DNA of 64,000 nucleotides from Gammaproteobacteria bacterium AqS3 (GTDB taxonomy: Bacteria > Pseudomonadota > Gammaproteobacteria > MEIF01 > AqS3), in contig MEIF01000004.1 in assembly GCA_001750645.1 (NCBI GenBank), forward strand, positions 1 through 64,000. Reading direction: 5' to 3'. Position 1 is the first letter of the stretch. Every line of letters begins with the position of its first letter. Below, one piece after another: positions 1 through 13,400 of this stretch. The notes below the pieces were generated by a model, which saw nothing but the letters and a program-made list of their open reading frames with translations, had not been told where the DNA came from and searched no databases. The translations under genes and the position numbers were made by a program.

Positions 1-1032
1 CTGCTCGTAGAGGTCGACGGCGAAGCCGCAGTCGTCCCCGCCGACATCGAGCCAGAGGTAGAAGCCCCCGCAGGGCCGGCGGCAGTCGAGTTCGGCGAGG
101 GCGGCGTCGAAGCGCTCCTGATAAGCCCGGCGGGTGCGCTCGACGTGGACCTCGTCGCTCCAGGCGGCGATCGAGGCGCGCTGCACCGGAACCGGCAGCG
201 TCACGCCGTGGTAGGTGCGATAGCGCGCCATGGCGTCGATGAGCCCGGCACCGCCTGCGACGAAGCCCGAGCGCAGCCCGGCCAGCGACGAGCGCTTCGA
301 CAGGCTGTGGAACACCAGGGCGCGGTCGCAGGCGGCGTCGCCCAGGCGGGCAGAGGCCTGCAGCAGCCCGCACGGCGGGGTCCCGTCCGGGGGGTAGATC
401 TCGCTGTAGCACTCATCGGCGGCGACGACAAAGTCAAAGCGCTCGGCCAGATGCAGCACCCGCTCCAGGGCTGCAGGCGGCAGCACCGAACCGGTCGGGT
501 TGTTGGGCGAGCACAGGTAGAGCAGCTGGCAGTCGCCCCAGACCGCCTCGGGCACCGCCGCCAGCGCCTCCAGAAAGTCATCGGCCTCGACGCCGGTCGA
601 CAGCGGGTAGGGGCGGGCGCCGGCCATGAAGGCGGCGCCCTCGTAGATCTTGTAGAACGGGTTGGGCACCACGACGGTCGGGTTGGGTCGGGTCGGGTCG
701 ATCAGCGCCTGGGCGCAGCAGAACAGCCCCTCGCGCGTCCCGCCCAGCGGCAGCACCTGGGTGTCGGGGTCGAGCTCCGCGGCAAAGCGCCGGCCCAGCC
801 AGGCCGCCGCCGCCTGCCGCAGCTCGGGCAGCCCCCGGGAGGGCGGGTATGCGGCGAATTCGTGCAGGTGGCTGTGCAGGACTTCCAGCACCGCCTCGGG
901 CGGGGCCAGCCCGGGCTCGCCGACGGTCATCTTCAGCGGCGGCAGATCGGCATTGGGGGTCACCGAGGCGCGCAGCCGTGCCAGGGTCTCGAACGGATAG
1001 GGGAGCAGTCGCCGCAGGTTGGGGTTGAGCAA
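1..1032 (-). CDS. dapC: Succinyldiaminopimelate aminotransferase DapC-like, partial
   Basis: Fold-type I PLP aminotransferase that would transfer the amino group to N-succinyl-2-amino-6-oxopimelate in lysine/peptidoglycan (diaminopimelate) synthesis. The frame runs open from about 1032 to the left window edge (344 codons), so the C-terminus is missing. Visible are the N-terminal LNPNLRRLLPYPFE block typical of DapC, the SPNNPTG motif, the ADECYSEIY motif that contacts the cofactor, and HSLSKRSSLAGLRSGF carrying the Schiff-base lysine. The TTG at 1032 fits the family's N-terminus, but there is no clear ribosome site and a start further upstream is possible. It is divergent from the giant surface-protein gene. 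Assignment to DapC rather than a related aminotransferase rests on recognised motifs only. Confidence 0.82.
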   Translation of the reverse strand, partial: MLNPNLRRLLPYPFETLARLRASVTPNADLPPLKMTVGEPGLAPPEAVLEVLHSHLHEFAAYPPSRGLPELRQAAAAWLGRRFAAELDPDTQVLPLGGTREGLFCCAQALIDPTRPNPTVVVPNPFYKIYEGAAFMAGARPYPLSTGVEADDFLEALAAVPEAVWGDCQLLYLCSPNNPTGSVLPPAALERVLHLAERFDFVVAADECYSEIYPPDGTPPCGLLQASARLGDAACDRALVFHSLSKRSSLAGLRSGFVAGGAGLIDAMARYRTYHGVTLPVPVQRASIAAWSDEVHVERTRRAYQERFDAALAELDCRRPCGGFYLWLDVGGDDCGFAVDLYEQ

Positions 1033-1402
1033 GTCGGCCGGCCGGCTCTGCGGGGCGGGCAGTTTAGCCAACCCCGCCCCGGCGTCATGGGTAAAATGCC
1101 GCCGCTTGGAAATCCGGAGCGAACCATTCTGAGAAGTTCCGTCCAACACAGAATAGACAGTAGTAGAATGCCCCGCTCGCTAGGGTGCTGTTCGGCGACG
1201 ACAACATGATTCACAGGGAAGTGACAGGCTCGGTTGTTGGCAGGGTTGCAGCCGAACCCGATGCCTGGCGATGCCCCCCGCACCTGAATGCGCACTGTCC
1301 CGTGCTGTCCCACTGTTCCCCCAAGCCGTGAATTTTGACGGGTCGCTCCGTTTCAGGGAGGGCTGGCCGCAGCGTCTGGCGGGGCTGCCGCCGGTGTCCA
1401 AG
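1033..1402. other. Divergent intergenic region, dapC / giant adhesin
   Basis: About 370 bases between two divergent genes. Two -10-like hexamers can be read on the plus strand (TAAAAT near 1092 and TAGAAT near 1163), each followed by a GC-rich stretch, but neither has a convincing -35. The giant gene's reading frame extends upstream into this region as far as an ATG at 1271, but that extension looks non-coding and precedes the signal peptide. No RNA gene or repeat was seen. Confidence 0.4.
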
Positions 1403-4400
1403 ATGCTGAAAAAAGCCGGCGGCTGCCTGACCGCCGCAGTCCTGCTCATCGGCCTTGCAGCCCTGGCCGGACAGTCCCCCACGGCCTCGGCCCAGTCCCT
1501 GCCGGCGGTGAATTCATGCTTCCGTATCAATCAAAGCGTAGATAACGGCGTGAGTACGACGGGCTTTACAAATGATTGCACCCGATCTGTAAAGGTCTCA
1601 GGCTACAGGGGCGCCGCTGGTGAAAGTTTCGGCCCCATAACGGTCGATGCCGGCGGCACCTATCCCGGAACCAATTTGAGCAATGTGCATGCGTGTTTTG
1701 AGTACTACTACGCTGACGACACTTTTAGCCCTTACGAGACCTGTCCCAGAGGTGTGAGCAATTACCCGACTCGCGATAAGTCTTTTGGGGAGTTCTTTTC
1801 CGCAGTTACAAGGAGGTCGAAGACCCTCCTTCCATATGTGAGTGAATATCATGAGGATTCCAGGGCCACAATTCCTGTCCGCCTGTGGACCTTCCCTGAC
1901 GACAACGTCACAGTCACGGTGCAGTATTACGTGCCCGATGATCAAAGGAACCGGTTAAGACTCGATAACGATCCGAACACTCCGGGAGATCAGAACCCAG
2001 CTCTCACTTTCACTGCGGCAAATTGGGACCGATATCAGGATGTGCATCTCGTCTTCATTCCAGACGATGATGCAGTCCAGGACAATACGAAAATCGGCTA
2101 CACCATTACAGGCGGCGGTTTCACTGCATCTGGCGGTCAGATTTCTAACTTGACAGTGCGTGAAAGAAACACGGTGTCTCTGGTGACCAGCCCGACCACC
2201 CTGGATGTGGCGCAGGGCGGCACAGGCGCCTTCACGGTGAAGCTGGGCGTCAAACCGAAGGCGAGTGTGACGGTGACCATTGCCCAGCCGGCGTCGAGCA
2301 CCGGCGTGTCGGTTGACACCACGCCGGGCAGCAGCGGCAACAGCAACACCCTGAGGTTCACGCCCGAAAGCTGGAATGCCGAGCAGGCGGTGAGAGTCTT
2401 GGCCACCGGCAGCGCCCCCGTGCAGAGCGGCGCCGCCACCCTCAGCCTGAGCGGTCGTCTGACCCCGGTGCGCTCCAGCACGGTATCCGACGTCACCGGC
2501 AGCGTCGCTGTGAATGTCGGGAATGCCAATAACCAGCTGCTGCTCAGTACGACGCAGCTGCTGATAACCGAGGCGCAAAGCAGAACCTTTGATGTCAGGC
2601 TGGCCTCCCAGCCGAGCAGCGATGTGACTGTGGCGATCCGCGTGCAGCCGTCAAGCGCAGGAGTGACGGTCGACACCGATTCAGACACGGCGGGCAGCCA
2701 GACCGAGCTGGTCTTCACCGGCAGCAACTGGAATGACAATCAGACGGTGACTGTCTCTGCAGCCCATGACGATGACCGAAGCGACCATCTCGCGACCATT
2801 ACGTTCACGACCTCGGGCAGCGGGGCGCCGTCGGCGAGCGGCGCCCAGGTCAGCGTCATTGTCGAGGACGATGACGACTCCATAGGCTCCGAACTCCCCG
2901 CCAATTGCGTTTCCGGCAATTACATAACGGGGCAGCCCGTCATCTTGACGAACCACTGCCGGGATCAGGTGAAGGTGACGGGTTATTACTGGACCGGCAA
3001 CACCGTTACCACGCTGCCGAGCAGCAAGAGGCGCATCAACTCCGGCGCCTCGGTCGAGTACGACTACGACACCATCTCACTGTGTGTTGATTACAACGAC
3101 GCAAACGTTCAGCGCCAGACCGGCTATTCACCCTGTCCCACTCTGAGCAATGCCAACTACTCCCGACCGTCAAGAGCCTGGAGGGTGCGTTTTCCATCGA
3201 CGATAACCAACCATGGCAGGGTGCCGGCCGCTCTGAAATTGTCCGTGTCCAGCTTCACGCTGGTCGAGGGGGAGTCAGGCCAGTTCAATATCGCTCTGGC
3301 GCTCCCGCCCGCCTCCGGCTCCGCCAACAACGTGACGGTCACCATTCCCCAGCCGCTGAACAGCACCGTGAGGTTTGACACCGATCCGTCCCGGAGCGGC
3401 GATCAGAACACCCTGACCTTCACCAGCGACAACTGGAGCCTGCCGCAGAGGGTCTACGTCCGATCCAGCGAGGACGACGATGCCGCGGAGATTTCCGAGA
3501 CGATCACGCTGAGCGCCAGCGGCGGGGGGTCGGGCAACACCAGCTACGCCAATGTCACCGGCAGCCTGGCCCTCCGGGTGACCGAGACCGACACGGCGAG
3601 CCTGGATATCAGCTCGACCAGCCTGACCGTGGGGCAGGGCAACACGGACGGCTTCTCGGTGAGGCTGGGCGCAAAGCCGGTCTCGAATGTGACGCTGACC
3701 ATTCCCCAGCCGGCGGCGAGCACCGGTGTCACTATCGACACCGAGCCGGGCATGATCGACGATCAGAACACCCTGACCTTCACCCCCAGAAACTGGAATC
3801 TCGCGCGGGCGGTGAGGGTCTCGGCCTCCGACACTGCACCCGTGCAGAACAGCGCCGCCACCCTCAGCCTGACCGCCTCGGGTTCCGCTGAATACTCCAG
3901 CATGACCGGCAGCGTCAGCATCAGTGTCGGGAATATGTTCAGCCAGCTGATGGTCACACCGGCGGGGCTGGCGCTGATCGAGGGCGAAAAGCGCGCCTTC
4001 ACGGTCAGTCTGGCCTCCCGGCCGCTCGGCGATGTGCGCGTGAGCATGAGTTTGTCCCCGTCGGACACTGATGTGATGATCGACGCCGATCCGGTTGAGA
4101 ACGATGCCCAGGTCGAGCTGACCCTGAACGACAGCAACTGGAATACCGGTCAGATGGTGACCGTCCTTGCGGGGCATGACAGTGACCAAGACGACGATGC
4201 CGCGACCATTTCGTTCTCGGCTGTCGGCAGGAATGCACCCTCGGGGATGGGCACCGAGGTCAGCGTCATCGTGACGGACGATGACTTCGACCCAATGCCC
4301 CGGCTGCCCGCTGACTGCGTAACCATTGCAGCCGGCAATCTCCGCAACACCTGCCCGGAGGAGATGGCGATTGAGGGCTATTCTGCCAGCAGCAATAATC

Positions 4401-7400
4401 AAACACAGCGGATTACGGGTGCCAATGCCTCCATTCCCGGCGGCGGCAGCCGCAGCATTGCGACCCAGGGCGTGCACGCCTGCATTCAATACAGGGACGC
4501 AGCCCTGCAGAGCGCCACCGGCTACGGATCCTGCCCCGATGCCGGCAACAGCGGCAACTATTCGCTCAGCGCCCCGGATGCCGCCCCGATCATTTACTTC
4601 CCGTCGACCAGGCCGACAAATCTGGGCGGACCTATCCGAGCCGGCGCCGGCCTGAAGCTGTCCCTGACCAGCATCACGCTGGTGGAGGGCGAGTCAAACG
4701 AGTTCAATGTCAGCCTGACCTCCCCGCCGGCCAGCGGCTCGGCCAACAATGTGACGGTGACCATTCCCCAGCCGTCGGATGGCAGCGTGAAGTTTGACAC
4801 CAACACGTCTCAGAGCGGCGATCAGAACACCCTGACCTTCACCAGCGACAACTGGAGCCGGCCGCAGAGTGTCAGGGTCACCACCCGCGCTGACGGCGAT
4901 GCCCTGCCGGTCTCTGAGACCATCACGCTGACCGCCAGCGGCGGCGGATCGGGCAACTCAAGCTATGCCGGCGTCACCCGGAACCTGACGCTCCGGGTGA
5001 CTGAAACGCACCGTGCCGGGCTGATCGTCAACCCGGAAGACCTGCAGGCGCCAAAAAATTCCAACAGCACCTTCACGGTGCGGCTGACAGCGCTGCCAAG
5101 TGCCAATGTGACGGTGAATGTGTCCGAGCCCACCGGCTTCGTCATCGACACCGACGGGACTTCGGGAGGCGCCAGACCGAAACAGCTGACCTTCACGACC
5201 GACAACTGGAGCGACCCGCAGACGGTGCTCCTCTTTCCCACCCTTTCTGCACCGCTGGGCAACAACGTCGCCACCGTCAACCTCTCCGCCTCGGGCGCCG
5301 GCGAGTACGCCGGAGTCACCGGCAGCATGACGGTTGATGTCGGGGAGGCGCCTTCCGCGGTGAGTGTCGGCCCCCAAAATATGCTGACCGTCACCGAGGG
5401 GCAGAAGGGAAGTTTCTATGTCGTATTGACCCGGCAGCCGACCGGCGATGTGCGGGTGAGGCTCAGGAGGACGAGCGGCAACTCCAAGGTATTCGCCGAC
5501 GCCGATCCGCTCCAGCAGGGCACGCAGGGCACGCTGATCTTCACGAGGGACAACTGGGCCATCAGGCAGACGGTGTCGGTATTCGTCGACCACGACGACG
5601 ACGCCAACCCCCCCGACCCCGCGACTGCGGAACTGACGCTGACCCCCTCGGGCGGCGGGGTCGACACCCAGGCGCCTATTGTGGTCGTGACCGTCAGGGA
5701 GGATGACTTCGAGGCAACCCCCTCTGCGTCCACCTGTTTCACTGTTCCGGGAAGCAGTACTGGCAATTTCGAGAACAGCTGCGCTCACGCCGTCAAGTTT
5801 GTGGGAAGTTACATAATTCCGTCGACAGGTAACGTGTCGCAATTTAGTTTGACATGGGCTCCCGGCAGTACAGGTGCCATTTACCCCAATGCAAATGCGT
5901 GCATTCAGTACAGGGACGACAGCATCCAGCGTGACACCGGCTTTGGACTGTGCCCCGCCCGCACCAATCAGAACTACACGCCGACCGATCCTCCGACGTA
6001 CTACTTCCCATCGACCCGGCCCACGAACCTTGGCGGCCCCATCAGAGCGACTGCCGGATTCAGGGATCTGCCCTCGACGTTCACGGTGGATGAGGGCGAG
6101 ACCGGCCAGCTCAATGTCCGGCTGACCACCCCGCCCGGCGACGACGTGACGGTGACCCTGGCCCAGCCGGCGGCCAGCACCGGCGTGAATGTCTACACCG
6201 GCAAGGCGGCGGGGGGTCAGAACACCCTGACCTTCACCGATGACAACTGGGGCACGACCCAGACTTTCTTCATCGAAACCGAGGATGACGACACGGCCGA
6301 TCAGCAGGCCAACGTGACCCTCAGCTTTTCGGCCTCCGGCGGGGGCGGCACGAACGGGATCAGCTACGCCGGCGTCAGCGACACCGTGACGCTGGTCGTG
6401 CGCGAGAAGAACGCCGCCGATTTTGTGCTCAGCACCGGAGACACCGGCCTTGATCTGATCAAGGGCGGCAGCAATACCTTCACCGTGCGGCTGGCGTCGA
6501 AGCCGACTGCGAATCTCACGGCGACCCTGGTGCAGCCGCCGGCGAGCACCGGCGTGACGCTCGACACCGACCCGGACACGGACGACGACCAGAACACCCT
6601 GGCCTTCACGACCGGCAATTGGAATGCCGCACAGACGGTGACCGTCAGCGCCGCCGGCAATGCCCCCGTCAACAACAACGTGAACATTGCACTCAGCGCC
6701 GCCGGCGCCGCTGAATACGCTTCCGCCACCGGCAGCGTCATCGTCGCTGTGCGGGAGCCGGATGTCACGCTGGTGCTCAGCAAGACCTCGGTGGACGTGG
6801 CCGAGGGCGGCCAGGGCAGCTTCACCGTCAGGCTGAGCGAGCGCCCGGCGGGCAGTGTCACGCTGACGGCGACCCAGCCGAGCAACACCGATGTCACCGT
6901 CGATGTCGACGACGAGGTCAAGGGTGATCAGACCACGCTGACCTTCACGAGGGACAACTGGGACACCGCGCGGACGGTGACCGTCGCCGCCGCCCACGAC
7001 GCCGATGAGTTCTCCGACAGCGCCACCGTCGCCCTGGCGATCACGGGCGACAGCGTCCAGGTCGGCGTGTCCGTGACGGACGACGACTTCTCCTCGGTGG
7101 GGGAGAGCCTGTCGGAGCTGGGATGCCTTAGCCACGAGATCAAGCGGGAGAGCGGTGGCAGGCTAGACATGAAGTTGGACAACAACTGCACCCGCACTGT
7201 GTATTACAAGGGCTATGTGACCGGCCACTCAAGGATCCCCAACCGCTCGTTAAATGCAAGTCTCAAGCCGGGTGCGTCTGTACAATTTGCAGCAGTTTAT
7301 GGAAGGGTTTGCGCCCAGTTTTCCGACGAGGAGCAGCGCAACTCCGGCTATGGCACCTGCCCGTATGGCCAATATTCCAACTACAACGAACCCTCATTCC

Positions 7401-10400
7401 CCACGCCTCCCGTATTCGCTCTCCCGGCCAAGCTGAGCGCCGGCTTCAGGGATCTCCCCTCAAGCATCACGGTGGCCGAGGGGTCGACCGGCCAGTTCAG
7501 CGTCAGGCTGACCACCTCGCCCAGGCAGAATGCGGGCGATGCCAATGTGATGGTGACCATTGCCCAGCCGGCGGCGAGCACCGGCCTGAGGGTCGACACC
7601 GACCCCAGCACGCCGGGCGACCAGAACACCCTGACCTTCAGCGGCGACAACTGGAGCACGACCCAGAGCGTGTATGTCAGGTCCACCGATGACGACGATG
7701 CCGTCATGCAGCCCGACGTGAGGCTCGACCTGAGCGCCAGCGGCGGGGGGTCGGGCGACTACAGCTACGCCGGCGCCACCGGCAGCGTCGACGTTAGCGT
7801 GCAGGAGAGCGACAGAGCCCTCTTTGTCCTCTCTGCGGAACGTGTGACCGTATCCCAGGGCCAGATCGCAACCTTCAGTGTGAGGCTGAGCTCACAGCCG
7901 TCCGAGACTGTCACGGCAACCCTGGCCCAGCCGTCCGCAGCCGCCGGCGTGATGATCGACACCGCCCCGAGCATGAGCGGCCTGGACAACACCCTGACCT
8001 TCACCAGAAACAACTGGAACGCCGTGCAGAATGTGACCGTTCTGGCCGAAGCCGACGCCATTGCCGGCAGCAACGTCGCGGTCGTCGCCCTCAGCACCTC
8101 GGGCGCCGACGAATACGCCGACACCACAGCCAGCCTCTCGGTCAGCGTTGAGGAATCATCTCTCGCCGTGCAGATCTCCCCGCGGAGGCTGACCGTTCAG
8201 GAGGGCGGGACGGCAACCTTCACGATCCGCACCAGCGCGCCGCCGTCCCAGCAGGCGAGCAGCACCGTGGCCTGGAGCACTCCCGCCGGCGCCGATGTGA
8301 CGGTGCTCGCCGCAGGCGGCGATGAGGAGGTGACCATCAACCAGACCAACTGGAGCACGGAGCAGGTCGTGACGGTCTCTGCGCCGCACGACAGCGACGG
8401 GCTCGACGAGCGCATCTTCCTCCGCTTCAGCGGCACCAACGAGCTGGCCGGCATCAACGGCGCCATCGATATCATCGTCGAGGACGATGAGGACTACAGC
8501 ATCACCGTCTCGCCTGATGAGTGGGTGATGTCCGAGGGCACCGTGCTTCGGGGCTCGGGCGGACAGTCGACCACCACGCAGCTCGATGGCGTGCGAATCA
8601 GCCTGTCGGAAGCCGGCAACTTCCAGCTTCACCTTGACCCGCATCCCGCCAACCCCGCATTGCTCAAGGTCGGCGATGACGATGACGGGGTTCTCCTGTC
8701 ATTCAGCAGCGCCAATGCAACCACACCCCGGAGCCTCAAAGAATTGGCGAGCGCCGGCGGGGGGGCCAGTTCCGCCGTGATACTGGAGGCGCTTGACGAC
8801 AGCAACACCGCCGATGAAACCTATACCCTGACCATCAGAGGCAGGGACAGCTTCGCCGGCGCCGGCAGCTTTTCCGGCATCAGCAGGGAGGTCAAGCTGA
8901 CCGTGCTCGACGACGACATCGGCGTCGTCGATGTGTCGACGGAGAGCCTCACATTGACCGAGGGCGACACGACCGACAGCACCCTGATGGTGCGGCTGAG
9001 GAACCAGCCGAGCGCCAATACCAGCGTCCAGGTCGAGCTTGAGGACGACGCCAACCAGGGCACGGCGCCCACCCTGGTCTCGGCGTCGGGAACGCTGAGC
9101 CTGACCTTCACGACCGACAACTGGAGCAGGCCGCAGAGCGTGGGGATCGCCGTGGCGGAGGACACCGACCTCCTGGACTACCAGGGCACCATCAAGCTGA
9201 CCGCGAGCAACTCCTCCAACGACACCTTCAGAGACGGCGAGGTGCGCCTGATCGTTCAGGACAACGACGACATCGAGCTGGCGGTGTCGGAGGATGAGCT
9301 GACCATCGAGGAGGGCGACTTCGCGACCTTTACGATCCAGCTGGAGGACGACCCCGGCGGCGACAGGACGGTCATGCTGGAATCCAGCAACTCCGATGTC
9401 ACGTTCAGGCCGGCCTCGCTGAAATTCGACCGGGACGACTGGGACGATCCCCAGACCGTGCGCATCAGCGTGGCCCAGGACAGCGACACCGAGGACGAAA
9501 CCGCCGAAGTCGACATCACCGGCGACAGGCTTGAATCCGCATCGCTGACGGTGACGATCAGCGACGATGAGAACTTCCCGCTGACCCTGTCTCGTGCGGC
9601 GCTGAATCTCACCGAGGGGACGAGCGAGAACTTTACGGTGAGCTACGACGAGGACCCCGGAAGCAGCGGTGTGACGTTTGCCCTGTCGTCCAACGACTCC
9701 GCTTCCGCCATCACGATCAGCCCGACCACGCTGACCTTCACCAGCGGCAACTGGGAGACTCCGCAGACCGTCACGCTCACCGCAGCCGAGGACGCCGACG
9801 AGGAGGACGCCAGCGAGCGCATCGACCTCACCCTCAGCGCTGTCGCCTCGGCATCGGCGGTGGCCTCGGTGGAGGTGTCCATATTCGACAACGACGGCAC
9901 CCCGATGACCGCGACCCCCACCACACTGGCCTTGGCCGAGGGTGCAGACGGAACCTTCACTGTCCGGCCGCAGTCGGATCCGGGGGGCAGCCTGACCGTC
10001 AATGTCACCTCGGACAACGCCGATGTCACGGTCGACACGGATGCCGTCGCGGCCGGCAGTCAGACCTCGCTGACCTTTGACAGCTCCAACTGGACCACCG
10101 CCCGCACTGTGAGCGTCACCGCCGGCCATGACGCCGACCGCAGCAATGACACCGCCAATGTTGTCGTCAACGCCATCGGCGCTGTGGCCGCCATCGTGGT
10201 GGTGAGCGTCACCGATGACGACCCCCTGGGGCTGGAACTGTCCGCCTCGAGCGTGGACATCGTCGAGGAGGGCACGGAGAGCATCACGGTGCGCCTCGAC
10301 AAGCAGCCCAGCGACACTGTGGTGATCGGGTTCACCGCCGACAGTGCCGACCTCACATTCGAGAGCGGCAACCCGATGACCTTCAACTCCGGCAACTGGA

Positions 10401-13400
10401 GCGTCATGCAGACCCTGACCTTCAGTGCCGCCCGGGACAGCGACATGACGGACGACTCGATTTCCGTGACGGCCGCCTGCGACACCGGACGCAGCGACGA
10501 CTGCACCGGCGTCAGCGGTGACAGCTTCACCGTCGAGGTGGACGAGGTCGTCAAGCCGGTGCTGTCCGATGAGGAGCTGCAGATCAGGGAGGGGCAGAGT
10601 GCGACGTTCATGGTCAGGCTTGACCAGCAGCCGGCGGGCAACGTCAATGCAATCTACAACCTGAGAACCGACAGCAGCGCCATCGACCTCAACCCCGGCT
10701 CGCTGGAGTTCACCTCGGCCAACTGGGGAGACGATCAGCCCATCACCATCACCACCACCGAGGACGCCACAAAGGACGACGCCGGCACCGAGATCAGGCT
10801 GGAAGGCACCGACGGGCGCTCCGCCGGGGCATCGATCAGCCTGCAGCTCTACGACGACGACATCGGCCTCACTGCCCCCGCGCGGCTCACGGTCAGTGAG
10901 GACGACTCGGAGGTCTTCAACGTGGTCATGGACACCGAGCCGCTCTGGGGCAGGACGGTCAACCTGAGATCCGACAGCAGCGCCGTCACGGTGACGAACG
11001 CCCAGAGCGCCACCCAGTCAACCACACTCACATTCACGCCCGACGACTGGAACGTCGCCCAGGGCGTGCAGGTCAGCGCCGCCCGGGACAATAACTCGGC
11101 CAACGAAACCGCAACGGTCACGCTCGGCGAGGCGAACGGATACCTGCAGTCGGCCTCGGTCGGGGTCACCGTGGAGGACAACTACTCCAGGCTCATCATC
11201 GTTGAGCCCACCGAGATCGATGCCCCGGAGGGCGAAACCCTTGTCTCATCCAGCGAATTCCCCCTGACAGTCAGGCTGTCGGACCGGCCCTCGGGCAATG
11301 TCAGGGTCAGGCTGGTCGAGGCCGCCGACAACCCCGCAGGACTCACGATCGGTCCCCGGGGCAATGGGATCACCATGAACTTCAGCCCGAGCGACTGGGA
11401 GACTCCGAAGAGCTTCAGCCTGGGCGGCGTCAACACCATCAGGCTGTCGGAGGAGAACGCCGACAGCCAGGACACGGACTATGACCTGATCGTGCAAAAC
11501 GAGACCGGATCCGGGCTGGTTGACGACTACGAGGGGGCGGTCTCGGAAACCGTCACCCTGACCGTGCTGGACAACGACGCATCAAGGCCGGTGCTGCCCA
11601 GTGCTGCGGTCGCTGTCAGCGAGGGCGGCACTGCGGAATTCGGGATCCGGCTCGACAGAAGCCCGGGCGCCGCCGGCCTGACGGTGACGCTGACGCAGCC
11701 GAGCAACACCGATGTGACGATAGACACCGACCCCGGCACACCGGGCGACCAGCTCACGCTGAACTTCACGGCCTCCACCTTTGGCACTCCCCAGGCCGTG
11801 ACCGTCACCGCCGGCCAGGATGACGACGCCCTGGACGACATGGCCGAAATCGGCATCAGCCCCTTCGCACTCAGCGCCGGCGCCAGGGACGATTCAATCT
11901 CCGTGATCGTCGACGACGACGAGGTCGGCTTTGTCCTGTCGAGCGACGCCCTGATGGTGGACGAGGGCGCCTCGACCAACTTCTCTGTCGCACTCAGCCG
12001 ATCCCCCGGAAGCGACAAGACCGTCACCCTGGGCACGGCACACCCCGACCTCACGCTCAGCTCGACCACGCTGGAGTTCACCTCGGGCAACTGGAGCACC
12101 GCCCAGAGCGTGACGCTCAACGTCGCCCAGGACCCCGATGCCGCCGACGAAACCGCCGAGATCAGCTTCTCCGCCCAGGATGTCGTGGGGCGCTCGCTGC
12201 CGGTGTCGATTGACGACGACGAAGTCCTGGGCATCATCACCACCGGCGGCCCGCTGGAGATAGAAGAGGGACAGAACGGAACCTTCACGGTCAGGCTGAG
12301 TCAGGATCCGAGCCTGGACACCACGGTGTTGCTGCAATCCGACAACACCGAAGTCACGATCAGCCCGACAACGCTCGACTTCACCTCGGCCAACTGGCAG
12401 ACGCCCCGGACCGTGACCGTCACCACCGTCGAGGATGAGGATGCCCTGGAGGATAAGGCGCAGATCAGCCTGACGGCCGAGGGCTCAGGGGCGCTGCCGA
12501 GTGCACTGTCGGTCACCGTGCTCGACAATGACGGGGTCAACCTGGTCTTCACCGGGACGCCGGTGACGGTGCAGGAGGGCGGCCTGAAGGAGTTCACGGT
12601 CGTCCTGGACGCCAACCCGACAGTCACCACCTTAATGCGCTTCGACGTGAGCGGCGACGCTGACGTGCGGATTGACCGGAGAAGCTACGCCTTCGGCGCC
12701 GCCAACTGGAATCAGCCCATCACCATAACGGTCAGCGCCGCCAATGACAGCGACACGGACAACGACACTGCCGAGATCCTCTTCACCGGCCCGGGGGTCG
12801 GAGAGCGGAGGGTGTCCGTGACGGTCGAGGACAAAGATTCCCTGGCCTTCGTCGTGGAGGCGCCGCAATCGCCGCTGGAGCTGGACGAGGGCGCCTCCAA
12901 GGAGTTCGAGGTCAGGCTGAGCGCCCGCCCCCCCGGCGACATCAATGTGGTCCTGGTCTCCGACAACTCCGACATCACGCTCACCCCCGCCGCGCTCTCC
13001 TTCGATGTCAACAACTGGCAGGCCAATCAGTCCGTCAGGGTCATCGCCGGGCAGGACAACGATGCCGGGCCGGACAGTGCCACCATCAGTCTGACGGCTG
13101 ACGGTGTGGCCGACGCCTCGCTGAGCGTGGAGGTGGAGGACGACGAGGCCAATACGCTCGACCTCGTCGTGTCGAGAGCCAGCGTGCTTGTCGAGGAGGG
13201 CGCCACCGCCACCTTCACCGTCGCCCTGAACACCAGCTATGGCGAAAGCGACTTCGTCGTGACGCTGGCCCAGCCGGAGGCATCGCAGAACAGCGATGTC
13301 ACGTTCAGCCCGACAGAGCTGACCTTCGCCGGGGACAGCTGGAACACGCCGCAGACCGTCACGGTCACTGCCGCCCAGGACGACAATGCGGTGGACGACG

